From NCBI GenBank assembly GCA_002782305.1, contig PFHN01000106.1, positions 1 to 21,582 of the forward strand: a stretch of 21,582 nucleotides of DNA, read 5' to 3'. This DNA comes from Candidatus Moranbacteria bacterium CG_4_8_14_3_um_filter_41_13. GTDB taxonomy: Bacteria > Patescibacteriota > Minisyncoccia > Moranbacterales > UBA1568. The notes beneath the pieces were generated by a model that did no database searches, was not told the DNA's origin, and saw only the letters and a list, made by a program, of their open reading frames with translations. A program made the position numbers and the translations under genes. Shown here piece by piece: positions 14,719-21,289 of the stretch; the stretch's first letter is position 1, and every line of letters begins with the position of its first letter.

Positions 14719-14743
14719 CGCTTTTCTTTGCGTTTGAAAAAAT

Positions 14744-15148
14744 TTATTCCCGTTTGAAAACAGAAGAAAGAATATCGGGCGACGGTGGTGAAATGCCAAA
14801 AGCATCATCTACTCTATCCCATCCTACGGAGGACGGTCCTCGGAGGTTATTGACACTCAATGCATCAATCAAAGAAATCTGGAGAATATGATCAATGTCT
14901 ACTTTTTTTGTATTGGTTACTTTTGGCACCGTTGTGATGCAATCGATAGCACACACATTGATTGAATGCGATGTTTCATCTGATGAAAAAGAGAGACAAT
15001 TCTGTGTCCCAACCGAAGGATGAATCATATCCATCCCCATCTCAGCAGAATGTGCTTCCACCATCATAGGGCGCGTGCAAAAACCTCCTGCAAATGATAC
15101 AAGCGATACAACAAGGCTGATTATAATTGTTTTCTGAAAATACTTCAT
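14744..15148 (-). CDS. Uncharacterised small secreted Cys/Met-containing protein
   Basis: I do not recognise the family. The 134-residue protein has a clean signal peptide (about 1-32; basic start, hydrophobic core, likely cut after MMVEA), then HSAEMGMDMIHPSVG, which is rich in His and Met as in periplasmic copper proteins, three cysteines (QNCLSF, NVCAIDC) and a polar C-terminus with a PPSPDILSSVFKRE tail. It starts 1 nt after the HepT stop, with a good AGAAGG ribosome site inside the end of hepT, so it is translationally coupled to the toxin gene. On the other side it borders the copper operon across two terminator-like hairpins. A periplasmic copper-binding role is a guess from composition and neighbours. 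Confidence 0.65.
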   Translation of the reverse strand: MKYFQKTIIISLVVSLVSFAGGFCTRPMMVEAHSAEMGMDMIHPSVGTQNCLSFSSDETSHSINVCAIDCITTVPKVTNTKKVDIDHILQISLIDALSVNNLRGPSSVGWDRVDDAFGISPPSPDILSSVFKRE

Positions 15149-15149
15149 A

Positions 15150-15497
15150 TTATCCTTCTGAACGAAATATAGAAAGGGTTACTTTCAACTTTGGCAAATC
15201 TTCCTTACACGTTTTCCATACTACTTCGTCATCTACTCCGAAATATTCGTGTATTAGATAGTTTCTCATAGCAATCATCGGCCTATACGGGATCTTTGTG
15301 TGTTCTTCTTTGAAAGATTGACTGAGACAGTTTGTCGCTTCACCAATGATACCGAGCTCCCGTGCTACACCGTCAATAAGTAAATTATTTCTAAAAAAAT
15401 CATCACGACTTGTCTGCCCCAAATAACCCTCTATCTTTCCGATAGCTTCGAGGATATGTCCGATATAGAGATCATCATTTTTTTCCATTTTTCTCAT
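15150..15497 (-). CDS. hepT: HepT-like toxin RNase (DUF86)
   Basis: A 115-residue all-helical HEPN-family RNase toxin. The catalytic Rx4HxY motif is intact as R78-NYLI-H83-E-Y85, followed by FGVD, as in HepT. In characterised MntA-HepT pairs the antitoxin adds AMP to the tyrosine of this motif. The gene overlaps the end of mntA by 23 nt if started at 15497; the ATG at 15488 (MEKNDDLY) is also possible. The order antitoxin then toxin and the overlap are typical of the system. Confidence 0.9.
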   Translation of the reverse strand: MRKMEKNDDLYIGHILEAIGKIEGYLGQTSRDDFFRNNLLIDGVARELGIIGEATNCLSQSFKEEHTKIPYRPMIAMRNYLIHEYFGVDDEVVWKTCKEDLPKLKVTLSIFRSEG

Positions 15498-15792
15498 AAA
15501 TAGGTTCCGCTAAAGAAGCAACGTCATCACGAATAAACTTGCTCAAAGCCTTTGGGGTTATCAAATCAAGTTTCTTCTGCACTCTATTTTCTAAATCTTC
15601 CTGAATATAATAAAGCCTGAAAAATCCAACGCTCGACATTGGTGTAAATTCGATGAGCAGATCCACATCACTATCTTCACGTGGTGTACCATAAGCATAC
15701 GAACCAAAAAGAGAGACTTTCTGAATATCATCTTTGAATTCGCTTTGCTCGATAGCTTCCCTGATTTTTTGCTTGAGTTCTTGTTTTTCCAT
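15475..15792 (-). CDS. mntA: MntA-like minimal nucleotidyltransferase antitoxin
   Basis: A 105-residue MNT-domain protein that would neutralise HepT by transferring AMP to it. The nucleotidyltransferase motif G30-S31-YAYGTPREDS-D42-V-D44 is complete and is followed by LLIEF. The open frame runs 37 codons further up to 15903 and into the end of res, but the extra residues are not MNT-like, and a promoter (15823-15851) lies inside that stretch, so the start at 15792 (MEKQELKQ) is chosen. It shares its last 23 nt with hepT. Confidence 0.88.
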   Translation of the reverse strand: MEKQELKQKIREAIEQSEFKDDIQKVSLFGSYAYGTPREDSDVDLLIEFTPMSSVGFFRLYYIQEDLENRVQKKLDLITPKALSKFIRDDVASLAEPIYEKNGKK

Positions 15793-15822
15793 ACTTATAT
15801 TGTATTGCTCTCTTACACATCT

Positions 15823-15851
15823 ATTATCCTTGAAAAGCAACAAAAAATCAA
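15823..15851 (-). promoter_or_regulatory. Promoter of the mntA-hepT operon
   Basis: TTGATT (15846-15851), 17-bp spacer, GATAAT (15823-15828). The predicted start is about 24 nt before the mntA ATG. It overlies the gap after the res gene, so the toxin-antitoxin pair can be expressed independently of the restriction genes. Confidence 0.65.
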
Positions 15852-15884
15852 GCTCTTCTGTCAAAAAATAACTCAGATAAGGTC

Positions 15885-18197
15885 TTAATTCACATCTTCC
15901 CACTTTCCATCTTCGCCATCATAAACAGCCTCTTGATTGATCCTCCAAATACTGTTCTCTGTGTCCGACTTCACTATGCCACCAAAAAGTTTTTTCTGTT
16001 TATTATTCTTTATGTATTTTTGTAGCGCCTCTGCTTTCAACTTCGTTTCTATACCCACGACTGTTTGCCCTCCTTTGGTATCGAAAATTCCCATTTCTCC
16101 ATCTTCATAGCAAGCAATAAAATCAGGGTAGAAAGTAGCTGATTTTCCTTTTTCATCGACATAAGGAATACCAAGATATATTTCATTTCTCGCATCGCCA
16201 TTCTTAAACCACCAAACAATACCCTTGTTCTTTTCCAGATAATTTTCTATGAACCCTATTTCAGTCTTCCATTTTGGCGAAATATAAGCAGGATGCATAG
16301 CACATCTTTTATAATCGCCAACAATAGTATTCTTAGCATAGTAATCTTCTTCTGGTACGTTCCATTTTGGAATCTCTTTGTACTGCTTTGCAACTTTATT
16401 TCTATTTTTTGCATATTTTTTCACAGAATCTTGAATGATACTCTGAAAAAATCCAGCATTCTTCAAAACAATTTTCTGGACATACGTTCTATCGACATCT
16501 TTACTATCGAGATATTTATCGAACATCTGATACAGAGCAACCCGTATCTTATCAAAAGATCTGGCTTGCTGAAATTCACCACAATTCTTTTTCAGAAAAA
16601 CAATGAATTTCCGTTCCACGTCATTATCATCTATCTTCACTCTATCTTCTTCATTGGCAATGATATCTTGACGTTCCTCATCTATATTCCCGACGATACT
16701 ATCAATGATGATTCCTTCTTCGAGTCTCTTGTTATCGAGAATCAGAGAGGAGCCGTCAGCACTCTTATATTTCTTCAGAAGCATTAAATTATTCTTTGCT
16801 TCATTCTCATCCAATATGCCACCGATTTTCTCAATGAATTCAACAAAAAAATATCTTCGATAATCCAACATCAAATCATTATATTCTCCTCGCATCAGAT
16901 ATACTGATGGGAGATCTCTGTTTTCATACTCTTGTATCCTCTCCGCCTTTCTCACTTTGAGATATTCGAGAGCATCTTCTTCAATTTTTATCTCTTCGAG
17001 GTTCGCATAGACATACGCTCGGTTCAGATCTTCTGCTACGTAATGTTTGAATTCTGGCATTCTCATAATTCTGCCCACGGTCTGAATCTCAAATATCTCA
17101 CTTTTGGTCTGTCTGAATTTGACGAGAATATGTGCTCGAGGACAATCCCACCCTGTAGCTACTACTTGTTTGAAAATAAGAAAATCTACTTGGCTATCAA
17201 ACTTCTTGATATTTTCAAGATTCTCTTTATCATCTCCTGTGAGCCAGCGTGCCAGATTCTTATTCGCATAATTGAAACCTCTATCATCGAGGAATTCTTC
17301 CACCCATTCCCGTTTATCTTTATCGAGCGAACTCATTTTTTCTCCTTCGTTCGGCAGTTGGACGAGGACGAGTGGTCGTATATTTGAACCTTCTTTTTTA
17401 TACAATGCTTCCAATAGAGCCCTTCTTTCCAATGCCCGTTCAAAAATAATCTGATCACCACTTTTTTCACTTTTCAGATCTTTTTCTGAAATATCGGGGT
17501 TGATAACAACCTCCTTCTTGATCACTTGTGCATCTTTCACGGTTTGCAAATCCACATATTCCCCTTCTCTGTCTCCGAAAGCGTACCCACCGCCATTTTT
17601 CGGAGTGGCGGTCATATCTATTTGCAAAGCTGGTTTGATAATTTCTTCAATAATCTGAATCGTGTTTGATGTTATATTCAAATGACTTTCATCAACAATC
17701 AAAACAATCTTCCTTCCATTTCCTTCTGCCGTTTCACAAAATTTTCGCAAATTTCTATCATACTCATTATCCTTCATAAATTTGTTGATAGGATCTCCCT
17801 TCTTGATATCCTTGTCTGGGTTGTCTCTTCCTGCTTTGGAAAAAATCTGTTCCCAGTTGATGAATAACACCTCATTTTCTTTTATTTCATTATCGAGAAT
17901 ATCTTCGAGAAAAGACATCGTTATTCCACCGCCACCGATGTTTTCTTCCAAACTTTCTTTGCTTTGTTCTGCCAAGACGCCTTTGGAAATCCATACGAAA
18001 GAAACATTCATCTCACTTTCGAAAGCCAACCGTTCAATGATTCCAGACATCATTACTGTCTTCCCTGATCCTGTCGGTGCTCGGAAAAGAATTTTTTTGA
18101 AATTGACACCATCAGAAGACTTCAAAAATTCATCTGCTTTAAAAAATATTTTGTCTACCAATTCCTGTTGGTATTTTTTCAGCGTAATATTATTCAT
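15885..18197 (-). CDS. res: Type III restriction enzyme, Res subunit
   Basis: A 770-residue helicase-nuclease, the restriction subunit of a type III system that cuts DNA with unmethylated sites after ATP-driven sliding. Walker A APTGSGKT (40-47), motif II DESH (169-172), SF2 motif MTATPK, motif VI QTVGRIMRMPE, then a C-terminal PD-(D/E)xK nuclease with YPDFIACYEDGEMGIFDTKGG near residues 695-715. The protein is shorter than classical EcoP1I/EcoP15I Res (about 970 aa) but all motifs are present. It starts 3 nt after the mod stop. No frameshift is seen. Confidence 0.95.
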   Translation of the reverse strand: MNNITLKKYQQELVDKIFFKADEFLKSSDGVNFKKILFRAPTGSGKTVMMSGIIERLAFESEMNVSFVWISKGVLAEQSKESLEENIGGGGITMSFLEDILDNEIKENEVLFINWEQIFSKAGRDNPDKDIKKGDPINKFMKDNEYDRNLRKFCETAEGNGRKIVLIVDESHLNITSNTIQIIEEIIKPALQIDMTATPKNGGGYAFGDREGEYVDLQTVKDAQVIKKEVVINPDISEKDLKSEKSGDQIIFERALERRALLEALYKKEGSNIRPLVLVQLPNEGEKMSSLDKDKREWVEEFLDDRGFNYANKNLARWLTGDDKENLENIKKFDSQVDFLIFKQVVATGWDCPRAHILVKFRQTKSEIFEIQTVGRIMRMPEFKHYVAEDLNRAYVYANLEEIKIEEDALEYLKVRKAERIQEYENRDLPSVYLMRGEYNDLMLDYRRYFFVEFIEKIGGILDENEAKNNLMLLKKYKSADGSSLILDNKRLEEGIIIDSIVGNIDEERQDIIANEEDRVKIDDNDVERKFIVFLKKNCGEFQQARSFDKIRVALYQMFDKYLDSKDVDRTYVQKIVLKNAGFFQSIIQDSVKKYAKNRNKVAKQYKEIPKWNVPEEDYYAKNTIVGDYKRCAMHPAYISPKWKTEIGFIENYLEKNKGIVWWFKNGDARNEIYLGIPYVDEKGKSATFYPDFIACYEDGEMGIFDTKGGQTVVGIETKLKAEALQKYIKNNKQKKLFGGIVKSDTENSIWRINQEAVYDGEDGKWEDVN

Positions 18198-18200
18198 AGT

Positions 18201-19871
18201 CTAGAAATGAAATATTTTCTTATATGTTTCCAAAATCTTTTCCGGGATTGGCTCGACAGTAAAATCGATACCCACATCACTAAACTCTTCTTTCGAGAAA
18301 TCTTTGGTATAGGAAAAGACGTAGATAGCTACGGGTTTGTCTTTCAATGTTTTCAATTGCTCTACAAAATCATCAAAATAAAAAAGATCAAAGAGAATAG
18401 CTGTGTACTTCTTCTGATTCTGGAAGATCTTAATTTTGTTCTTCTTATACGTATCAGAAACCAGATCGAAAGTGTTTTCTTTCAAACAAATGATTTCCAC
18501 CGATCCCTCTACTATTTTTTGCTTCAACGAATCAGCTGATTTTTCCAGTGGAACAAAATCGGTTTTGAGATATTTCAAATTTCCCCCTAAACCCTCTACT
18601 TTTTCGCCTTTCGCATTTTTATACCCAATTGAAACTCGCTTAATTCGTTCATACGTAATATTCTCACAAATATTATTTTCATTGTTCGTACAGAGAATAA
18701 ACTTTCGATTGCCATCATCTTTTTTGTTCAAATCCAAAACAGCCTGACCTGTTGTGCCGGAACCAGCAAAGAAATCAAGAACGGTTATATGTTCATCAAA
18801 AACTGTATTTAACAATACTTGTATGAGTCCAACTGGCTTCGGATATTCAAAAAGTTCTTCCATTTCTAACTGAGCAAGATCATTTTTTCCCACTTCAGAT
18901 AAAAATCCCTGAACAATCGTATACATGACCTGTCTCATATCGCCGACCTCTTCTAATCTGCAAATATAATGATTCCCATTAGTAATCTCCTTCAAAATAT
19001 ATTCTCCATTTTCAATTTTTTCATCAACTTCTTTTTTTAATTTTTCTCCCTTAAATTTTAATAAATTCTCATATTCGCAACGACGTTCCGTTCCTTTTTC
19101 ATATTTACCAAAAACTCTTCGTATGATATCATCGTTAATAAAATAGAGTTTATTTGATTTAAATATGTATTTTCCTTTTACTTTCCCAGATCTATATCTC
19201 TTGAAGTGTTCAGAAGATTTATCACCCTCACGAGTTAATGTAAGCTCATCACTCCTCGAATAACAAAGAATGTATTCGTGTCCTTTTACAACTTTTTTTG
19301 AATTTCCTCCACCTTTTGCTCTTTGCCAAATAAGAATTCCAATATAGCCTTTGCCCGATACATCACTAAATATTTCATCACAAAGTAATTTTAATCCTGC
19401 CTGTTCATTATCATCGATAGAAATAAAAATAACCCCTTCTTTTTTCAGAAGACTTTTTGCGAGTTTCAATCGCTTCGCCATAAAAGACAGCCACTTGCTA
19501 TGCCTGTATCTGTCTTCTTTATCGACAAAATGATCATTATAGACGAAATCCTTATTCCCTGTGTTGTATGGTGGATCAATATAAATGACATCCACTTTGT
19601 TTTTGTGGGTGTAGGCAAGTACTGAGAGAGTGTGGTAATTATCTCCCTCTATGAGAATATTGAAATCTTTCTTATTATCAGTAACAATGTCGGAGAAATC
19701 TCCTCCTTTTTCTCGCAAGATCGGTAGAGCATTTTTACTTTCCTTCTCAAATTTTTCAATTTTTTCTTCCCAAACAAGACCGTATCTTTTACGGTCTTTC
19801 AATTTTTTGATTTGAATTTCGAGATCTGAAATACGGTCAAGAAGTTCTTTCTCTTTTTCGTCTTGAAGCAT
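18201..19871 (-). CDS. mod: Type III DNA methyltransferase, Mod subunit (adenine-N6, beta class)
   Basis: A 556-residue modification subunit that recognises the target and methylates adenine, and guides Res. Domains: a coiled-coil N-terminus (about 1-45), catalytic motif IV DPPYNTGN (99-106), a long variable target-recognition region (about 180-310), and the SAM-binding motif I DFFAGSGTTGQA (366-377). Motif IV before motif I is the beta arrangement typical of type III Mod. The middle of the gene, the expected target-recognition region, is markedly richer in A and T than its flanks, as often seen where such domains are exchanged. No simple repeats for phase variation are seen. The ATG at 19871 directly follows GTTCACCT, a sequence repeated at the start of the small RNA upstream. 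Confidence 0.95.
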   Translation of the reverse strand: MLQDEKEKELLDRISDLEIQIKKLKDRKRYGLVWEEKIEKFEKESKNALPILREKGGDFSDIVTDNKKDFNILIEGDNYHTLSVLAYTHKNKVDVIYIDPPYNTGNKDFVYNDHFVDKEDRYRHSKWLSFMAKRLKLAKSLLKKEGVIFISIDDNEQAGLKLLCDEIFSDVSGKGYIGILIWQRAKGGGNSKKVVKGHEYILCYSRSDELTLTREGDKSSEHFKRYRSGKVKGKYIFKSNKLYFINDDIIRRVFGKYEKGTERRCEYENLLKFKGEKLKKEVDEKIENGEYILKEITNGNHYICRLEEVGDMRQVMYTIVQGFLSEVGKNDLAQLEMEELFEYPKPVGLIQVLLNTVFDEHITVLDFFAGSGTTGQAVLDLNKKDDGNRKFILCTNNENNICENITYERIKRVSIGYKNAKGEKVEGLGGNLKYLKTDFVPLEKSADSLKQKIVEGSVEIICLKENTFDLVSDTYKKNKIKIFQNQKKYTAILFDLFYFDDFVEQLKTLKDKPVAIYVFSYTKDFSKEEFSDVGIDFTVEPIPEKILETYKKIFHF

Positions 19872-19911
19872 AGGTGAACGCTATGCCGACTGCTTATTAC
19901 ATTTTTGACAA

Positions 19912-20047
19912 CAAAAAAGGACAGCCGAGCTGTTCACCCACAAAAAACTGCCCGTAAGGAAGTCCAATTATGGAACTCGACTGCCCATCGCTATCCACAA
20001 TTGGATAAGAAAGACAGTTTCCTTACGGAGATATTTTGTAGGTGAAC
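19912..20047 (-). ncRNA. Candidate small RNA or leader upstream of mod
   Basis: A transcript of about 136 nt is predicted from a promoter at 20054-20082 and a terminator at 19913-19933. Its two ends pair for 14 uninterrupted bp (GUUCACCUACAAAA, 20034-20047, with UUUUGUGGGUGAAC), followed after a small internal loop by a 10-bp stem CCGUAAGGAA/UUCCUUACGG (20019-20028 with 19952-19961). Inside are an ACUGUC/GGCAGU arm with a UAUCC/GGAUA hairpin and a small GUuCCA/UGGAC hairpin. The 3' strand of P1 could instead pair with 11 nt covering the mod start codon (GUUCACCUAUG). I do not recognise the family; SRP, tmRNA and RNase P signatures were not seen. Confidence 0.6.
19913..19933 (-). terminator. 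Terminator of the small RNA upstream of mod
   Basis: ACAGC-TCG-GCTGT followed by CCTTTTTTG on the minus strand. The stem shares two bases with the 3' strand of the RNA closing stem. If read-through occurs it would connect the RNA to mod. Confidence 0.65.
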
Positions 20048-20053
20048 GTTTTT

Positions 20054-20082
20054 ATTGTATCATCACACCGCCAAAAAGACAA
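20054..20082 (-). promoter_or_regulatory. Promoter of the small RNA upstream of mod
   Basis: TTGTCT (20077-20082), 17-bp spacer and TACAAT (20054-20059). The predicted start, about 7 nt further, falls on the first base of the closing stem of the RNA. Confidence 0.65.
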
Positions 20083-20209
20083 AATAAAAAGCCCTCAATA
20101 CGGGAGAGCGACTGAGTCCCTTGAAAAAGATTAACGGAAAAAATACTATTTTTCCCTGAAGAATCCAGGTGGGTCTCAATTTTTCGCAGTCCTTTCTGAA
20201 GGCTTTTCA
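20080..20209 (-). ncRNA. Candidate rod-shaped small RNA (6S-like layout)
   Basis: About 130 nt from an extended -10 promoter (20215-20223) to a T-rich end. The outer ends pair for 11 bp (AAAAGCCUUCA, 20197-20207, with UGAGGGCUUUU, 20087-20097), then an unpaired region, GCGA/UCGC, AUUGAG-a-CCC with GGG-a-CUCAGU, and two apical hairpins (CCUG/CAGG and GGAAAAAUA/UAUUUUUUCC). A closing stem, a central open region and a long apical arm are the layout of 6S RNA, but I see no sequence match, so that is an inference. A second AUUGAG near the 3' end competes for CUCAGU, which would also fit a terminator switch. Confidence 0.45.
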
Positions 20210-20214
20210 ATTCT

Positions 20215-20223
20215 AGTATAGCA
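20215..20223 (-). promoter_or_regulatory. Extended -10 promoter of the rod-shaped RNA
   Basis: TGCTATACT on the minus strand, at the end of the preceding gene, with only a poor -35 (TTCGTC). Supported by the RNA-like fold that begins at its expected start. Confidence 0.5.
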
Positions 20224-20226
20224 CAT

Positions 20227-20649
20227 TTACATATACAGACGAACGAAGAAGAGGGCGCCGGAGAAAACGGAGATACCCCACGCATAAAGAAAGACACTTG
20301 TCAGACGATGATGATGAACGAAGAAATTTTCGCCCTTAGCATAATGTCTATCAGCGACAAGAAAGAAGAGAATAAGCGTAACGAACATAAAAAGTGAAAA
20401 TATTCCATGAAAAATAGCCAGTGCAACGTCCCCGCTACTTTTCATTGTGGAAGGTGTACTACTCTCGCCGAATGACTTCATCACCATATAGGAAATATTG
20501 AAAACTACTTCATAGGCCAGCACTCCGAAGGCAAGCTTCCTATTGAAACGCACATTAGAAATAGCAGTCCAGATGACATAAAAAATAATGCCGGTCACAC
20601 AAAATTCTGCGAAGAGGGCAAAAATACTAAAAGGTGGTATGGTCATCAT
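20227..20649 (-). CDS. Four-helix membrane protein, possibly DUF420-like
   Basis: A 140-residue integral membrane protein with four predicted helices (about 5-30, 38-60, 76-100 and 115-138). The last loop and helix (FFVHHHRLTSVFLYAWGISVFSGALFFVRLYM) with a preceding conserved-looking IFHG histidine resemble DUF420, a heme-copper-oxidase-neighbour family of unknown function, but the likeness is partial. No oxidase genes are nearby. The start at 20649 reads AATATGATG; a second Met follows. It has its own extended -10 promoter after the cspA terminator. Confidence 0.6.
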   Translation of the reverse strand: MMTIPPFSIFALFAEFCVTGIIFYVIWTAISNVRFNRKLAFGVLAYEVVFNISYMVMKSFGESSTPSTMKSSGDVALAIFHGIFSLFMFVTLILFFLVADRHYAKGENFFVHHHRLTSVFLYAWGISVFSGALFFVRLYM

Positions 20650-20677
20650 ATTGTTTTTTATATATTATCTTCCTTAC

Positions 20678-20686
20678 AGTATACCA
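20678..20686 (-). promoter_or_regulatory. Extended -10 promoter of the four-helix membrane protein
   Basis: TGGTATACT on the minus strand, between the cspA terminator and the gene, about 29 nt before the ATG. No -35 is evident. Confidence 0.5.
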
Positions 20687-20689
20687 CAA

Positions 20690-20718
20690 TAAAAAAGCAC
20701 CCTCGGAGTGAGGGTGCT
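20690..20718 (-). terminator. Intrinsic terminator of cspA
   Basis: A perfect 9-bp GC-rich stem AGCACCCTC/GAGGGTGCT with a 5-nt loop, then TTTTTTATTG on the minus strand. It is the strongest terminator in the window, 19 nt after the cspA stop. Confidence 0.93.
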
Positions 20719-20736
20719 CTAGAAAAGACTTGAAAA

Positions 20737-20934
20737 TTACACGCGAGATACGCCTGTAGCTGCTGGGCCTTTTTCACCATTGACTACTTCAAAAGAGACA
20801 GTGTCGCCTACTTTGAGTTCGTCGTAAGTGACTCCTACGAGTTCCTTAGAGTGGAAGAAGAGATCCTTTGCTTCGCCTTCGCGAGAGATGAATCCGAATC
20901 CTCGGTCTGTAAGGGTTTTGATAGTTCCTTGCAT
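20737..20934 (-). CDS. cspA: Cold-shock domain protein (CspA family)
   Basis: A 65-residue single-stranded RNA/DNA-binding chaperone. RNP1 is GFGFIS (12-17) and RNP2 LFFHS (25-29), followed by the usual VGDTVSFEV and KGPAATGV segments. It is single-gene, with a consensus promoter and strong terminator, so probably highly expressed. The leader of about 66 nt is shorter than the E. coli cspA leader. There is no Shine-Dalgarno site before the ATG (AATCGTATG), unusual for a highly expressed gene. Confidence 0.96.
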   Translation of the reverse strand: MQGTIKTLTDRGFGFISREGEAKDLFFHSKELVGVTYDELKVGDTVSFEVVNGEKGPAATGVSRV

Positions 20935-21007
20935 ACGATTTTTTTACGATTGCTTATATACTGCGAAAACTCGACTCTGTTTCCTGCTGTGCCTTTAACA
21001 CTCTTTT

Positions 21008-21036
21008 ATTATAGCGCACTCTCCCATTTTTGTCAA
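21008..21036 (-). promoter_or_regulatory. Consensus sigma-70 promoter of cspA
   Basis: TTGACA (21031-21036), 17-bp spacer, TATAAT (21008-21013): both hexamers and the spacing match consensus exactly. Predicted start near 21001. Confidence 0.92.
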
Positions 21037-21078
21037 TCGTGCATTCCCGAAAGAAGATATATACATAGTTCTGACACA

Positions 21079-21285
21079 TCACATCTTTCGGCTGTCATAT
21101 GCCCAGTGAAGCAGGGCTTGGCGTTGACGAGGACGACAAAAAACATCCCCCTGACAATCGGTCATATACTTCCCACCAAAAACTCCGAGCTCAAGCATCT
21201 CCTGAGGGGTGAGGTCCGGTTTGAAATCTGAATCAAAATGTTCCCCCATCGGTTCGGTGAGTGTGTAGCTATAATGCTTCTGCAT
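21079..21285 (-). CDS. Small uncharacterised protein with TPQEMLELGVFGGKY motif
   Basis: A 68-residue protein. The central segment FKPDLTPQEMLELGVFGGKYMTDC looks like the conserved core of a small hypothetical family (TPxEMLxLGVFxGKYxTDC) that I recall only as a pattern, with no known function. The open frame extends upstream through the MFS gene, but that part is in a shadow frame, so I use the ATG at 21285, which lies 4 nt after the MFS stop. A Cys follows the core (TDC) and another is in DVFC. The C-terminus (RPRQRQALLHWAYDSRKM) is basic. No signal peptide. Confidence 0.6.
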   Translation of the reverse strand: MQKHYSYTLTEPMGEHFDSDFKPDLTPQEMLELGVFGGKYMTDCQGDVFCRPRQRQALLHWAYDSRKM

Positions 21286-21289
21286 CGTA

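Larger units (their letters stand above)
19872..20053. other. Gene-free stretch between mod and the small RNAs
   Basis: No protein gene. It holds a candidate small RNA (19912-20047), its terminator and a 40-base link to mod with a weak TGTAAT (19896-19901). The 10-base word TAGGTGAACG occurs at 19871-19880 and 20039-20048, with the reverse complement core GTTCACC at 19932-19938. Confidence 0.6.

Noticed and set aside
15793..15903. N-terminal extension of mntA
   Set aside because: It overlaps the end of res, does not resemble MNT proteins, and has the operon promoter inside it.
19912..20047. Small RNA read as SRP RNA, tmRNA or RNase P RNA, or as a plus-strand terminator
   Set aside because: The hallmark sequences (for example GGAAGGAAGCAG of SRP RNA) are absent, and promoter and terminator fit only the minus strand.
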